Shown: positions 19,146 to 26,747 of the stretch, piece by piece | How the letters are laid out: every line of letters begins with the position of its first letter | How positions within the stretch are numbered: the first letter of the stretch is position 1 | Assembly (NCBI GenBank): GCA_903834925.1 | Contig: CAILLA010000304.1 | Location: 37,538 to 101,537 of the forward strand | DNA length: 64,000 nucleotides | DNA from: an uncultured Schlesneria sp. | GTDB lineage: Bacteria > Planctomycetota > Planctomycetia > Planctomycetales > Planctomycetaceae | Direction of reading: 5' to 3' | Program-made: the position numbers and the translations under genes | The notes under the pieces: model-generated | Seen by the model: the letters and a program-made list of their open reading frames with translations, nothing else | The model's database searches: none | Told to the model about the DNA's origin: nothing

Positions 19146-19664
19146 ATGTTACGTCTGGTCTCAACATTGCTTTTCGGCGCGGGGATCGTTTCGCTGTTGC
19201 TTGGTTTCGCGGCCGGAGGTGACTCCCGCATATTAACCCAATTTGAAGCGGCATCGATCGATGGTGGGCAAACTTTTTATTGTTCCGCACCGACCACTAA
19301 CATGACGTATAAAGGGTGCCAAGAATGCTATCTGAAAAAATCATTTTTTGTCTTCATAAACGAAAATAATATGCTTGACATGGCAAACATTTACTCCAGG
19401 TGTAATAATAATTCCATTGATCAGCAGTGTATGGATAATAATTACCAGACACAGCCAAATCCGACATGCACTAAGACTAATCTGCTTTGCGGGACGGCCG
19501 CGACTGCCTATACAGACAACCTTTGCTCACAAAAGGCGACAAAGGAAATGATAAACGCACCTGGGTTCCCTACGATCAACTGTACAACATCGTATTACAG
19601 TGCGGCGCTAGGGAGCACCAAGGGCGTGAACTGCAAAATTGTCTCTCCCGGAACTTTGCATTGA
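19146..19664 (+). CDS. Exported ten-cysteine protein of unknown function
   Basis: The family is not recognised. A GGAGGG ribosome-binding site sits 8-10 bases before ATG 19146, giving 172 residues: a signal peptide (MLRLVSTLLFGAGIVSLLLG) and an exported portion with ten cysteines, including GCQEC. Ten is an even number, as expected for disulfide bonding after export. The exported part is rich in Asn, Thr and Gln, and its DNA is visibly more A+T-rich than the flanking genes. This points to fast divergence or recent acquisition. The gene lies between a LolA-like gene and a C39-peptidase fusion. It may be a substrate of the downstream C39 domain or of the pseudopilin pathway, but no double-glycine leader is obvious, so this is inference only. 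Confidence 0.65.
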   Translation: MLRLVSTLLFGAGIVSLLLGFAAGGDSRILTQFEAASIDGGQTFYCSAPTTNMTYKGCQECYLKKSFFVFINENNMLDMANIYSRCNNNSIDQQCMDNNYQTQPNPTCTKTNLLCGTAATAYTDNLCSQKATKEMINAPGFPTINCTTSYYSAALGSTKGVNCKIVSPGTLH

Positions 19665-19699
19665 AAATTGTAGGGGGAGCTCGCATTAGGCCATTGGAT

Positions 19700-19720
19700 G
19701 TCACGATGTGCCATCGTGAC
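19700..19720 (+). other. Perfect 9-bp stem hairpin between the Cys-rich and C39 genes
   Basis: GTCACGATG pairs perfectly with CATCGTGAC around a three-base loop, 36 bases after the stop of the cysteine-rich gene and 100 bases before the C39 fusion. No T run follows, so it is not a standard intrinsic terminator. It may be an RNA processing or stability hairpin that lets the upstream gene be expressed more highly than the downstream ones. Confidence 0.5.
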
Positions 19721-19820
19721 GTTATGCGAGAAATGGTGACTTGTCAGTGGCCGAAACCCGAGTCCGCTCAGCGGCTGTCATGGTGGTTGGCCAATTGGCA
19801 ATCAACGGATAGGGACTTCA

Positions 19821-21401
19821 ATGCATTTGTTGCATTTGTCAATTTTGCTGACGGTCTTCGCGGATGCGGACGTCCCGTTGGTCCGACTTAACCGTTGTGG
19901 TCCGGTAGCACTACGAGTTGCTACGGAGTCAATTGGCCGCCCTTTGCCTATTTCTGATATCGAAGCTGTGGGGCCAGACGATGATCGCAAGTGGACATTT
20001 GCGGATCTTCAGAAAGCCGCAAATCAATTCGGCTACCGTACACATGCTCGAAAGTACTCAAATGAACCGACGCCATTCACGAGAGGGAAAGCTGCGGCGA
20101 TTGCTCGGGTGTTTCTGTCAACGGGCGAGTCGCACTACGTCACAATCGTTGAAATGCGCGGACCGCTGGCATTGGTCGATAACTTTCCTCAAGATCTCGT
20201 GACGATTTCAGTAGAGACTTTGCGAAAAAAATACGGATGGGACGGTAGTCTGCTTTTTGTGTTTACGGATCATTCGTTCGACGCCTGCATCACTCGCGAT
20301 GGCAATGTTAAATACACGTATCTTTCCGCATCAATTTTATTTGTTTTCGCTGCGATGGTACTGGCCTTGCGCGGTCGTAATCCTGTGAAAAGGCCGACCA
20401 AAGTCGAGAGCTTTCGCCGAGGTTTGACATTGATTGAGGTGCTGGTTTCGCTCGGAATTATCGGAGCACTGATGGCACTTGTCTTGCCGAGCATATTGAG
20501 TAGTCGTGGTCGGGCGCTGCGGATGTCCTGCGGAAATAATTTGCATCAGGTTGGTCTCGCAATGTCGAGTTTTGAGTCGGCCCAGAATTGTTATCCCAAT
20601 CCAGACCAGCTGCCAAGAATTGCCCGTGATATTCCGCCGCAGAATCTGGCAATCTTTTCACCGCACGTCGGGCTGTTGCCATGGCTGGATCAGGCCAATA
20701 TTGAAGCTCAGATTGATTTTCGCAATGATACCCAATCATTTACAGATCCCGCTTCGAGTTCGGTGAATGATGAGCTTTTGTTAACATCGATCCCTGTCTT
20801 CAAGTGTCCTGAAGACTCAATGGAAATTGGTGGTAACAGTTATCGGGCGTGTACAGGAACATCTCCCGGCTTACATACCACTCCCCAAATTGGCACCCAG
20901 ATTGCATCGTTGATCGGATGGCACAGCGGTTCAAAGACAGGTTCCCGGGATGTTACAGACGGTTTGTCGAATACGGCATTCTTCGCGGAACGCGTTGTCG
21001 GTGATCGCGACCCAAAAGTATTCACACCATACCGTGACGTGGCATTGGGGGCTCGCGGCGATATGCTCCTGCCAGAGAACGCGGTTGTTGCCTGTTCGTT
21101 GACAATTCCTGCGAAGCCGTTGCACGCATCATTCGCTGGCTCGACCTGGTTGTATTTTGGGTCGATGGAAACATCTTACAATCACGTGCTAGAGCCGAAT
21201 TCGCGAATCGTTGATTGCACCATTGCATCCAGTCCATCGTTGGGTCCGCCTGGGGCATTTACTGCGCGAAGCCTTCATCCTGGCGGTGTGAACGTGCTCA
21301 TGGGGGACGGTTCATTGAGATTCATTTCGTCGTCAATCGACCGAACGGTATGGCGATCATTGGGGTCGATTGCGGGGAATGAGCCGGTCAGCGAGTTCTA
21401 A
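19821..21401 (+). CDS. C39-type cysteine peptidase fused to DUF1559 pseudopilin
   Basis: A 526-residue two-part protein. Residues 1-15 form a short hydrophobic signal. Residues 20-150 resemble a peptidase C39 domain: RCGPVALRVATESIG with Cys26, SHYVTIV with His105, LALVDNF with Asp120. The usual oxyanion Gln ahead of Cys is not seen. A membrane helix (about 156-174) is followed by a basic loop, then a prepilin-type segment RRGLTLIEVLVSLGIIGALMAL, with Gly201 before the cleavage point and Glu206 at +5. The DUF1559 body (SCGNNLHQVGLAMSSFES ... LHPGGVNVLMGDGSLRF) ends the protein. Predicted topology is peptidase outside, cleavage loop inside, DUF1559 outside. A prepilin peptidase could therefore release the pseudopilin from the peptidase. 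The reading frame is intact, so the fusion looks genuine. Confidence 0.75.
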   Translation: MHLLHLSILLTVFADADVPLVRLNRCGPVALRVATESIGRPLPISDIEAVGPDDDRKWTFADLQKAANQFGYRTHARKYSNEPTPFTRGKAAAIARVFLSTGESHYVTIVEMRGPLALVDNFPQDLVTISVETLRKKYGWDGSLLFVFTDHSFDACITRDGNVKYTYLSASILFVFAAMVLALRGRNPVKRPTKVESFRRGLTLIEVLVSLGIIGALMALVLPSILSSRGRALRMSCGNNLHQVGLAMSSFESAQNCYPNPDQLPRIARDIPPQNLAIFSPHVGLLPWLDQANIEAQIDFRNDTQSFTDPASSSVNDELLLTSIPVFKCPEDSMEIGGNSYRACTGTSPGLHTTPQIGTQIASLIGWHSGSKTGSRDVTDGLSNTAFFAERVVGDRDPKVFTPYRDVALGARGDMLLPENAVVACSLTIPAKPLHASFAGSTWLYFGSMETSYNHVLEPNSRIVDCTIASSPSLGPPGAFTARSLHPGGVNVLMGDGSLRFISSSIDRTVWRSLGSIAGNEPVSEF

Positions 21402-21415
21402 ACAGGACGAGATTC

Positions 21416-22534
21416 ATGGAAGCTCGGCGGAAAAAATTCAGACTTTTGATATTGCACGTCGCAGTGTCAGCATTCGCGGTTGCTGAATTGATCGGCTGCG
21501 GATCACGAAATTCAAGCGAAAAAAAATCCTTCGGAATTGTCGTCGATCCACCACAGATCACTGTCCAGCGAGAGCCCTCGGATCATACTGACGAGAAACG
21601 AAACGTTACGTTTAAACTCCGAAATTCAACCGGGCGTACTGTGCAGATCGGGGAAATGACTTCCTCGTGCAGTTGCACGGTTGCGAAGCTTCCGCCAACA
21701 ACGACGCTTCTTCCTGGCGGTGATGTCGAAATTGGTGTGTCGGTCTCTGTCCCAGTGTCGGGAGAACAAACAGCCACGCTCACAATTCAGACCGACTGCC
21801 CACAGTCACCCGTTATCGTGTTGCCTGTCGTAGCTCGTGGGAAATCGATGCAATCACCATTTTTAGCGTCCCAGACCAAATCCGTGCATGTTGTCGTTCA
21901 GTCGGCCGCCGATGCGAATGCAGAAATTTTTATCGACACGGTTGAGGGCTCAGAGGAAAAGGAATGGCTTACCTGCTTTACGACATCCGACCCTCGGTTT
22001 TCGGTTGAATTACTTGGGGTCGAAATCCTACACCCGCTTGCGGAAGGGAATTTTGCCAAACGATACCGGGCTCGCGTCAGCGCCTCGGCGTCGGATTCTG
22101 GCGAAAATAGTGTCTCGGGTTGGCTGAAGTTTACATCTTCTGGGCTGAACCCTGTTGATCTTCCTCAAATCCCTCTCTTTTTCCAGTTTGTGAAAGCTTT
22201 GACCTTCGTCCCTGACACGATCGTCTTCAATCGTTTGAATGCCGACGACGAGCGGCCGACTCAGAAATTGGTACTGATTTCCAATGGCGAGGAAGAATGG
22301 AACTGTCAGCCGGTCGATGTCCCGAGTTTCTTGACCGTTACCGCAGATGATGTTGATGGCGACTTACCTCATTTTGCGAAACGATTTACGATCACCTTGG
22401 TTGATTCATCCGAAGCTCGGCCAATGAATGCGTTGCTGAGATTTTCCACGTCGCTTTCGTCAGCGCAAATCGTAGAAGTTCCATTGGAGATTCGGCACTC
22501 GGAACCGGTGAATCCGAGTGGCAGCGTGCCCTAG
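21416..22534 (+). CDS. DUF1573 lipoprotein
   Basis: A 372-residue predicted lipoprotein. The lipobox is ELIGC with Cys28, after a basic and hydrophobic leader. Residues about 45-145 form a DUF1573 (Ig-like, HYDIN-related) domain, including the family's FKLRN, SSCSCTVAKLPP and PGGDVEIGVSV boxes. A second, weaker Ig-like domain follows (about 255-365, LTFVPDTIVFNRL). The gene starts 14 bases after the C39-DUF1559 stop, so the two are almost certainly co-transcribed. DUF1573 proteins next to peptidase and pseudopilin genes recur in planctomycetes, as I recall; the biochemical role is unknown. It is probably anchored in a membrane facing the periplasm. Confidence 0.83.
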   Translation: MEARRKKFRLLILHVAVSAFAVAELIGCGSRNSSEKKSFGIVVDPPQITVQREPSDHTDEKRNVTFKLRNSTGRTVQIGEMTSSCSCTVAKLPPTTTLLPGGDVEIGVSVSVPVSGEQTATLTIQTDCPQSPVIVLPVVARGKSMQSPFLASQTKSVHVVVQSAADANAEIFIDTVEGSEEKEWLTCFTTSDPRFSVELLGVEILHPLAEGNFAKRYRARVSASASDSGENSVSGWLKFTSSGLNPVDLPQIPLFFQFVKALTFVPDTIVFNRLNADDERPTQKLVLISNGEEEWNCQPVDVPSFLTVTADDVDGDLPHFAKRFTITLVDSSEARPMNALLRFSTSLSSAQIVEVPLEIRHSEPVNPSGSVP

Positions 22535-22738
22535 TATCACAGTGAGTGAGGGCATCCAGACACGCCGTTTTGTCGTAACCTGTTAAAGATGGGTGGGCAA
22601 GATTTTTTAATTCGATTTCTGATCGTTTCGCTGCGACAAAGTAATCACCACGATTCGCTTTTGAGATTGTTATTTCCGTGGAAACGGCGTACGCTAGTTG
22701 TTGTTGATGAGGTGTGAGTCATCACACGTCTTGCAACA

Positions 22739-22847
22739 GGGATCGGAAAACTGGATAAAAAGCAGCCCGGCTCGGTTCGGGAGGCTGGTTAGTAAGTAAG
22801 CCGACGCGATGGAATACCTTTGGTATTCTGCTGCGTCGGCTTTTTTC
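22739..22847 (+). ncRNA. Structured leader RNA element, copy 2 (majority subtype)
   Basis: ATCGGAAAAC begins at 22742. A hairpin with a CCCG/CGGG stem follows, then GGCTGGTTAGTAAGTAAG and the terminator (CCGACGC paired to GCGTCGG with inner paired arms GAATACC/GGTATTC), ending in TTTTTT. It lies 125 bases ahead of the DUF3309 gene at 22972. A further hairpin, GTGTGA/TCACAC, sits just upstream at about 22712-22727. The TCGG/CCGA pairing that could prevent termination is kept. Confidence 0.75.
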
Positions 22848-22971
22848 GTTTTTCCGGTCTCGTGCATCGCGTTGATAGTCACCGTTTCCGGTACTTCCAC
22901 TCATTCTGGAAGGATACGGTCGTCTGTCTGGTTTCGTCATTCTCGGGAAAAAAGAAAAAAGGAAAACGGAA

Positions 22972-23127
22972 ATGCTCGGTACAATTCTGCTCGTGATTTT
23001 GATTCTGATGCTTCTTGGTTCAGTCCCTACGTGGAATCACAGCAGGAACTGGGGTTACGGCCCTAGCGGTGGGCTGGGGACAATTTTTGTGATCCTGCTC
23101 ATTCTGGTACTGCTTGGCAAAGTCTGA
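22972..23127 (+). CDS. DUF3309-like small membrane protein
   Basis: A 51-residue protein with two hydrophobic stretches separated by a polar WNHSRNWGYGPSGG loop, ending LILVLLGKV. This matches the DUF3309 small membrane protein family. Homologues are widespread and often stress-associated, but the function is unknown. A GGAAAACGG segment lies 5-10 bases before the ATG. Its leader holds RNA element copy 2, so transcription probably depends on read-through of that element. A remnant of a similar gene (ILVLLGRI) lies at 48450-48485. Confidence 0.8.
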   Translation: MLGTILLVILILMLLGSVPTWNHSRNWGYGPSGGLGTIFVILLILVLLGKV

Positions 23128-23214
23128 GGCCAGAAGCGAAGTTGACAGACAACCAGACGTCGCCCATCACTCGCCGATGTCGACACTCGTATCAATGAAA
23201 TTCAAAAGAGTTCA

Positions 23215-23340
23215 GCCACAGATACACACAGAACCACACAGATAAAGAGCAGTAAATCCCATGGAAAACAGTTGAAAGGCTCCGTTGCCTGTGTTTTCCT
23301 GTTTTGCATTTATCCGTGTGGATCTGTGTTCATCTGTGGC
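23215..23340. repeat. Long inverted repeat of the CCACAGAT type
   Basis: GCCACAGATAC (left, from 23215) and its counterpart ending CATCTGTGGC (right, to 23340) form arms of about 32 bases with a few mismatches, separated by about 60 bases. I have seen this CCACAGAT-ACACAGAT-GGATAAA phrase as an intergenic repeat in planctomycetes and other bacteria. A single degenerate arm (GCCGCAGATACACA) also occurs near 30632. No gene lies between 23128 and 23621. Confidence 0.75.
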
Positions 23341-23621
23341 AAGTTTTCTTCTCTTTCGCGTTACCCTCGGGGAATCGTTGACCGCTTTAATCGGTTATGG
23401 AAACGCTGCCAGTAAGACAACGGCGATGAAAATGCTCACCGGATTCGGTACCGAATGACGGATGATGCGGGCGAGGCGGGCGCGACGCGCGATGAAAAAG
23501 CCTTGTCGAGCTTCATGTGTGGTTTTTTGAGATTTTGAATGAAACGGGGACAGATCAAAATCGATTTGACCCATCCCCGTTTTCACTGGAACACGGAACT
23601 TGGATTCCCGCTGTCCGAAAA

Positions 23622-24489
23622 TCAAAGGACAATCGTCGTTTTTCGACTGGCGGAGACGTACTGGTTTCTCAGTAAAAATAGACCTGCGATCCCCGATGCG
23701 AGAAGTACGATGGAACTCGGTTCCGGGACTGGAGTCGAGCCTGTCGGGACGACATGGCCAAGACTGTCATACGTCAGTCCGCCGCTCAGCGTGCCGTAGT
23801 CAGGGGGGGAGAAAACTGTGAGATTGTGTTGGAGTCCATTGTCACGGCGCCAGTTTCGGCCAAGGCTCTGCCGTTATCAATCGTGGCGCCCGTGTTGAGT
23901 GTGATGCTGTCGGCGGCCAGCAGATTTCCCTCAAACGCAGTGGTTGACCCGAGCGTTGCTGAACTGCCAACCTTCCAGAATAATCCGTTATCGGTTCCTC
24001 CGTGCGAGCCGACATTGATCATATTGACCGATGCAGCACTTGCGGTCGTCAGAGTACTTCCGATTTGAAACACCCAGAACGCATCGTTTTTACCCTGCGC
24101 ATCCAGAGTGAGCGCCCCCGTCAACTGAGCCGAACTATCAAACGTATAGACGCCTGAAGTGAGTGTCAGACCGCCAGGTTTTGTCCGGTCAGGTTTTGAC
24201 TCGAGGACATCGCCTGCAGGCCGTTGTAAGCCTTCGTGACGTCGCTTTGGGCCTGTAGTGCAGCGGCATCACTGTAGTGGTAAGTTCCTGTGAGCGAGAT
24301 GGACCCAGTGCCCGTAATCGCACTGCCAGGCGAGACACCCACGTTGCCAGTGATTGAAGTTGGGCCGGTATTGGTCACCGTCGAACCTCCAAGAACCGAG
24401 AAGTTCTCGGCCGTGGAAAGGATTCCTGCTGTGGCGGGTGGGGCCAAGGCCGAGAACGCCACAAGTGGGATCAAGTACGCAAATCGCAT
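23622..24489 (-). pseudogene. Ice-binding-like (DUF3494) PEP-CTERM gene with two frameshifts
   Basis: Read on the minus strand from an ATG at 24489 with AGGAG eight bases upstream. The protein has a signal peptide (MRFAYLIPLVAFSALAPPATAG) and the DUF3494 start (AENFSVLGGSTVTNTGPTSITGNVG). It runs to NLTGQNLA, where one missing base in a GGCGG tract (about 24166-24175) breaks the frame. The second piece (LTGALTLDAQGKNDAFWVFQIG to ISQFSPP) breaks again at a run of seven C (about 23803-23809). The third piece continues DYGTLSGGLTYDSLG and ends in a PEP-CTERM signal (VPEPSSIVLLASGIAGLFLL). Both breaks fall at homopolymer-like tracts, so sequence error is possible. An RNA element (24524-24634) lies directly upstream in the same orientation. 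Confidence 0.8.
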
Positions 24490-24523
24490 TTCGAAGTCTC
24501 CTGGAAAAGTCGTCAAACTCAAT

Positions 24524-24634
24524 AAAAAAACCGACGTGGCTTAACACCTTGAAAATGGTGTCTCGCCACGTCGGTTTACGCCTCACCAAGCAAGCCGGAC
24601 AATCCGGGTTGCTCATTGAAAGTTGTCTTCCGAA
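24524..24634 (-). ncRNA. Structured leader RNA element, copy 3 (minus strand, ACCGACG subtype)
   Basis: On the minus strand: TCTTCGGAAGAC, a hairpin AGCAA/TTGCT with inner CCGG/CCGG, GGCGTAAACCGACGTGGC, and a terminator ending in TTTTTTT. The terminator stem swaps CGACGCG for ACCGACGTGGC while keeping full pairing. It lies about 35 bases upstream of the ice-binding-like gene start (24489). Copy 5 (49385) is the same subtype. Confidence 0.72.
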
Positions 24635-25050
24635 GACCAATCAGACAAGAGGGTCTACCGTCCCAACTGTTCGATTAGACAAAAGGATCTATAGATCTCG
24701 TTCTGTTTAAGGCTACTGGTATTTTTCCCGAAATGCAAATTTTATCGTAGAAAGTCCAAATGCGATCGAATCGAATCTGTTGGGCCATTAGATCGATCGG
24801 AGGTTTCGACGTCTATTCGCAGCTGAGGGAACTCGCATTTGATAGTTCAAAGCCCTTACGTTCGGTGAAACACTGCCATGAAGACTGCAAACTCGCCTGG
24901 ATGCAAAAAATGTCATCCAGTGCTATAAACGATGCGTTCTAAAACAGGTTATGGAATCGCTCATCGAAGTCTGCTCGCCCCGTTGCTCGTTTTTTGTTCG
25001 CGCGACGTGTCAGTGATCGACGAGGAGTGCTTTGCTTCAGGACGCCGGAC
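24635..25050. other. Intergenic region without a recognisable gene
   Basis: No convincing coding sequence in either strand. Short open frames here lack ribosome-binding sites and recognisable families. It must hold the promoter for RNA element copy 3 (minus strand) and the promoter for the PQQ protein at 25051 (plus strand), but I could not fix either with confidence. Confidence 0.5.
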
Positions 25051-26328
25051 ATGCATCACAGGCTACGTTTCTATTTGTTGTTTGCTTTGTCGATTCTCAG
25101 CGGAATCACACCGGCCTTTGCACAAGAGTGGACTCGATTTCGTGGTCCCAACGGAACCGGCGAAAGTGAAGTCACTTCGATTCCGTCTAGTTGGACGTCC
25201 AAAGATTACAACTGGCAAATCAAGTTACCGGGCGTCGGTCATTCCTCCCCGGTACTTTGGGGAGATCATCTGTTTTTGATGAGTGCCGATCCCGAGACAG
25301 CGACTCGCTATTTGCTCTGCTACAATTCGACGACGGGACGTCAGTTATGGGAAAGGAAATTCGAGTCCTCAACGTACAAACTTCACGCTCAGAGCAGTTA
25401 CGGATCGAGTACCCCTGCCGTCGATTCTGAACGCGTCTATTTTGCCTGGGCCGCACCCAAGAATACGATGTTGATTGCTCTGACTCACGAGGGTGACGTT
25501 GTCTGGAAGGCGGACTTGGGAACCTGGTCCAGTCAGCACGGGTTTGGCACTTCACCAATCATTGTGGATGACCTGGTCATTCTGTCGAGTTCACAAGAGA
25601 CGCCCGACGGTCGAAGCGCTGAACAACTTCCTCAAAGTTTTGTGATGGCGTTTGACCGAAAGACGGGCGAGGAACGCTGGCGGACTCCACGGAAGACCGC
25701 CGTTACCAGTTACTCCGTGCCGGCGATCTTCCAACCGTCAAACGGGCCGAAACAAGTCGTTTCGCTCAGCACGGGAGACGGAATGTATGCCCTTGATGCT
25801 CAGTCTGGAACGGAAATCTGGTCAAACCTCTTTTTTGACAAACGGACCGTCAGTTCGCCCGTTGTCAAAAAGGATTTCATACTTGGCAGCACCGGATCAG
25901 GAGGGGGTGGCACGTACCTGGTCGCGGCGCGAAGCGACGGGAAGCAAGCCACGCTGGCCTATAAAGTCGATACTCAAGCATCGTACGTTCCAACGGTCGT
26001 GTTACGTGGCGATCTTGTGTTTTGTGTGTCGGACGGCGGAATTGCCTCTTGCCTGGATCTTGAATCGGGGACGGTTCACTGGCGAAAACGGATCGGCGGG
26101 AACTATTCCAGTTCCCCGGTTCGTGCCGGCGACAAGCTCTTTCTTACTGCGATGGACGGCGAAGTTGTCGTGCTTGCCGCAGAAAAGGAATTTCAGGAAC
26201 TCGGTCGAGTTCCCCTTGGCGAAGGGAGCCGTTCGACTCCCGCGATCGCAAACGGCTGCTTGTATCTGCGTACCTTTTCACAACTCATGTCGATCGGTGG
26301 TCCGAAGCGGGAATCGGTGCGGCCTTAA
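25051..26328 (+). CDS. PQQ-like beta-propeller (outer membrane protein assembly BamB-like) protein
   Basis: About 425 residues: signal peptide (LRFYLLFALSILSGITPAFAQ), then an N-terminal WTRFRGPNGTGES box typical of planctomycete PQQ-binding-like proteins. Propeller repeats with the tryptophan-docking pattern follow (TTGRQLWERKF, ALDAQSGTEIWSNLF, DLESGTVHWRKRIGG). It is predicted to be periplasmic. The family is often annotated as outer membrane assembly lipoprotein BamB-like, but no lipobox is seen. The role here is unknown. The ATG at 25051 is chosen because it begins the signal peptide; an ATG at 24994 would add 19 charged residues. The decayed metY fragment starts 22 bases after its stop. 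Confidence 0.8.
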   Translation: MHHRLRFYLLFALSILSGITPAFAQEWTRFRGPNGTGESEVTSIPSSWTSKDYNWQIKLPGVGHSSPVLWGDHLFLMSADPETATRYLLCYNSTTGRQLWERKFESSTYKLHAQSSYGSSTPAVDSERVYFAWAAPKNTMLIALTHEGDVVWKADLGTWSSQHGFGTSPIIVDDLVILSSSQETPDGRSAEQLPQSFVMAFDRKTGEERWRTPRKTAVTSYSVPAIFQPSNGPKQVVSLSTGDGMYALDAQSGTEIWSNLFFDKRTVSSPVVKKDFILGSTGSGGGGTYLVAARSDGKQATLAYKVDTQASYVPTVVLRGDLVFCVSDGGIASCLDLESGTVHWRKRIGGNYSSSPVRAGDKLFLTAMDGEVVVLAAEKEFQELGRVPLGEGSRSTPAIANGCLYLRTFSQLMSIGGPKRESVRP

Positions 26329-26350
26329 GAAGACGGAGATCCGGCCAAAT

Positions 26351-26438
26351 CTTCACTGACGAAGTTCATTTATATCGTCTGACGGGAACCGCAAGTTCTA
26401 ATTCGAAACCCGCGTGGAACGCGCGGGTTATATTCCAG
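26351..26438 (+). pseudogene. Decayed duplicate of the metY 5' end
   Basis: About 88 bases align with 28752-28838, the ribosome-binding region and first 20 codons of metY. Shared segments are TCACTGA, GTTCATT, TCGTCTGAC, AAGTTC, ATTCGAAACCCG and GCGGGT. The start codon is ATA instead of ATG and codon 10 has become TAA (SSDGNRKF-stop-FETR), so the copy is dead. Similarity stops at about 26440, where the palindrome/AbiE segment begins. The AbiE segment is thus flanked by a dead and a live metY 5' end. This suggests insertion or a tandem rearrangement at the start of metY. Confidence 0.72.
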
Positions 26439-26480
26439 AAGAGATTGCTTCCTGATTCGTCTGGTTTGCCGACACTGAGT

Positions 26481-26510
26481 GCTGTGACCAGTATATATAC
26501 TGGTCACAGC
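26481..26510. promoter_or_regulatory. Perfect 30-bp palindrome P1 (core AGTATATATACT)
   Basis: Arms GCTGTGACC and GGTCACAGC flank the 12-bp core AGTATATATACT; every base pairs. It is the first of three palindromes upstream of the AbiEi-like gene. The core is identical in all three; the arms are not. It may be an operator for the AbiEi-type regulator, which in known AbiE systems binds inverted repeats in its own promoter. Confidence 0.85.
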
Positions 26511-26581
26511 GACAGAATATCAATTTTTTGTGACAAACCGCGAAAGTATTGATGATTTTACTGCGAGGCGATTTTCCTGTA

Positions 26582-26609
26582 GGCGACAGAGTATATATAC
26601 TCTGTCGCC
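26582..26609. promoter_or_regulatory. Perfect 28-bp palindrome P2 (core AGTATATATACT)
   Basis: Arms GGCGACAG and CTGTCGCC flank the same 12-bp core. The centre lies 100 bases from that of P1. The arms share no extended sequence with P1 or P3 but are perfectly self-complementary. Confidence 0.85.
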
Positions 26610-26704
26610 CATGGTTGTTTTGTGTTGACCGGAAAACCCAAACGGAGGGGCAGGCATTCCCTTTGTTTTCAATACGTCCGCCGTCGATCTCTTGACTCGA
26701 CGGC

Positions 26705-26734
26705 GTTGCATGGAGTATATATACTCCATGCAAC
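26705..26734. promoter_or_regulatory. Perfect 30-bp palindrome P3 (core AGTATATATACT) at the AbiEi start
   Basis: Arms GTTGCATGG and CCATGCAAC flank the same core. The centre is 124 bases from that of P2, and the palindrome ends 13 bases before the ATG at 26748. It therefore overlaps the ribosome-binding or promoter region of the AbiEi-like gene, and would occlude it if bound by a protein or folded in RNA. Confidence 0.85.
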
Positions 26735-26747
26735 AGGCGTGCTACCA

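Noticed and set aside
19487..19891. A 134-residue frame overlapping the cysteine-rich gene and the C39 start
   Set aside because: It shifts frame across a well-supported gene, and its composition is shadow-like.
22810..22850. Short reading frames starting ATG in several RNA elements (for example MEYLWYSAASAFF), possible leader peptides
   Set aside because: They start inside the terminator arm; the amino acids differ between copies, while base pairing is kept; no ribosome-binding site; copies 1 and 4 lack the ATG.
26520..26729. A 69-residue minus-strand frame between the palindromes
   Set aside because: No ribosome-binding site or family; it runs across palindrome sequence and is probably a shadow.
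26481..26734. The three palindromes as telomere-resolution (protelomerase) sites
   Set aside because: No protelomerase gene or linear replicon sign; three copies in a promoter region fit operators better.
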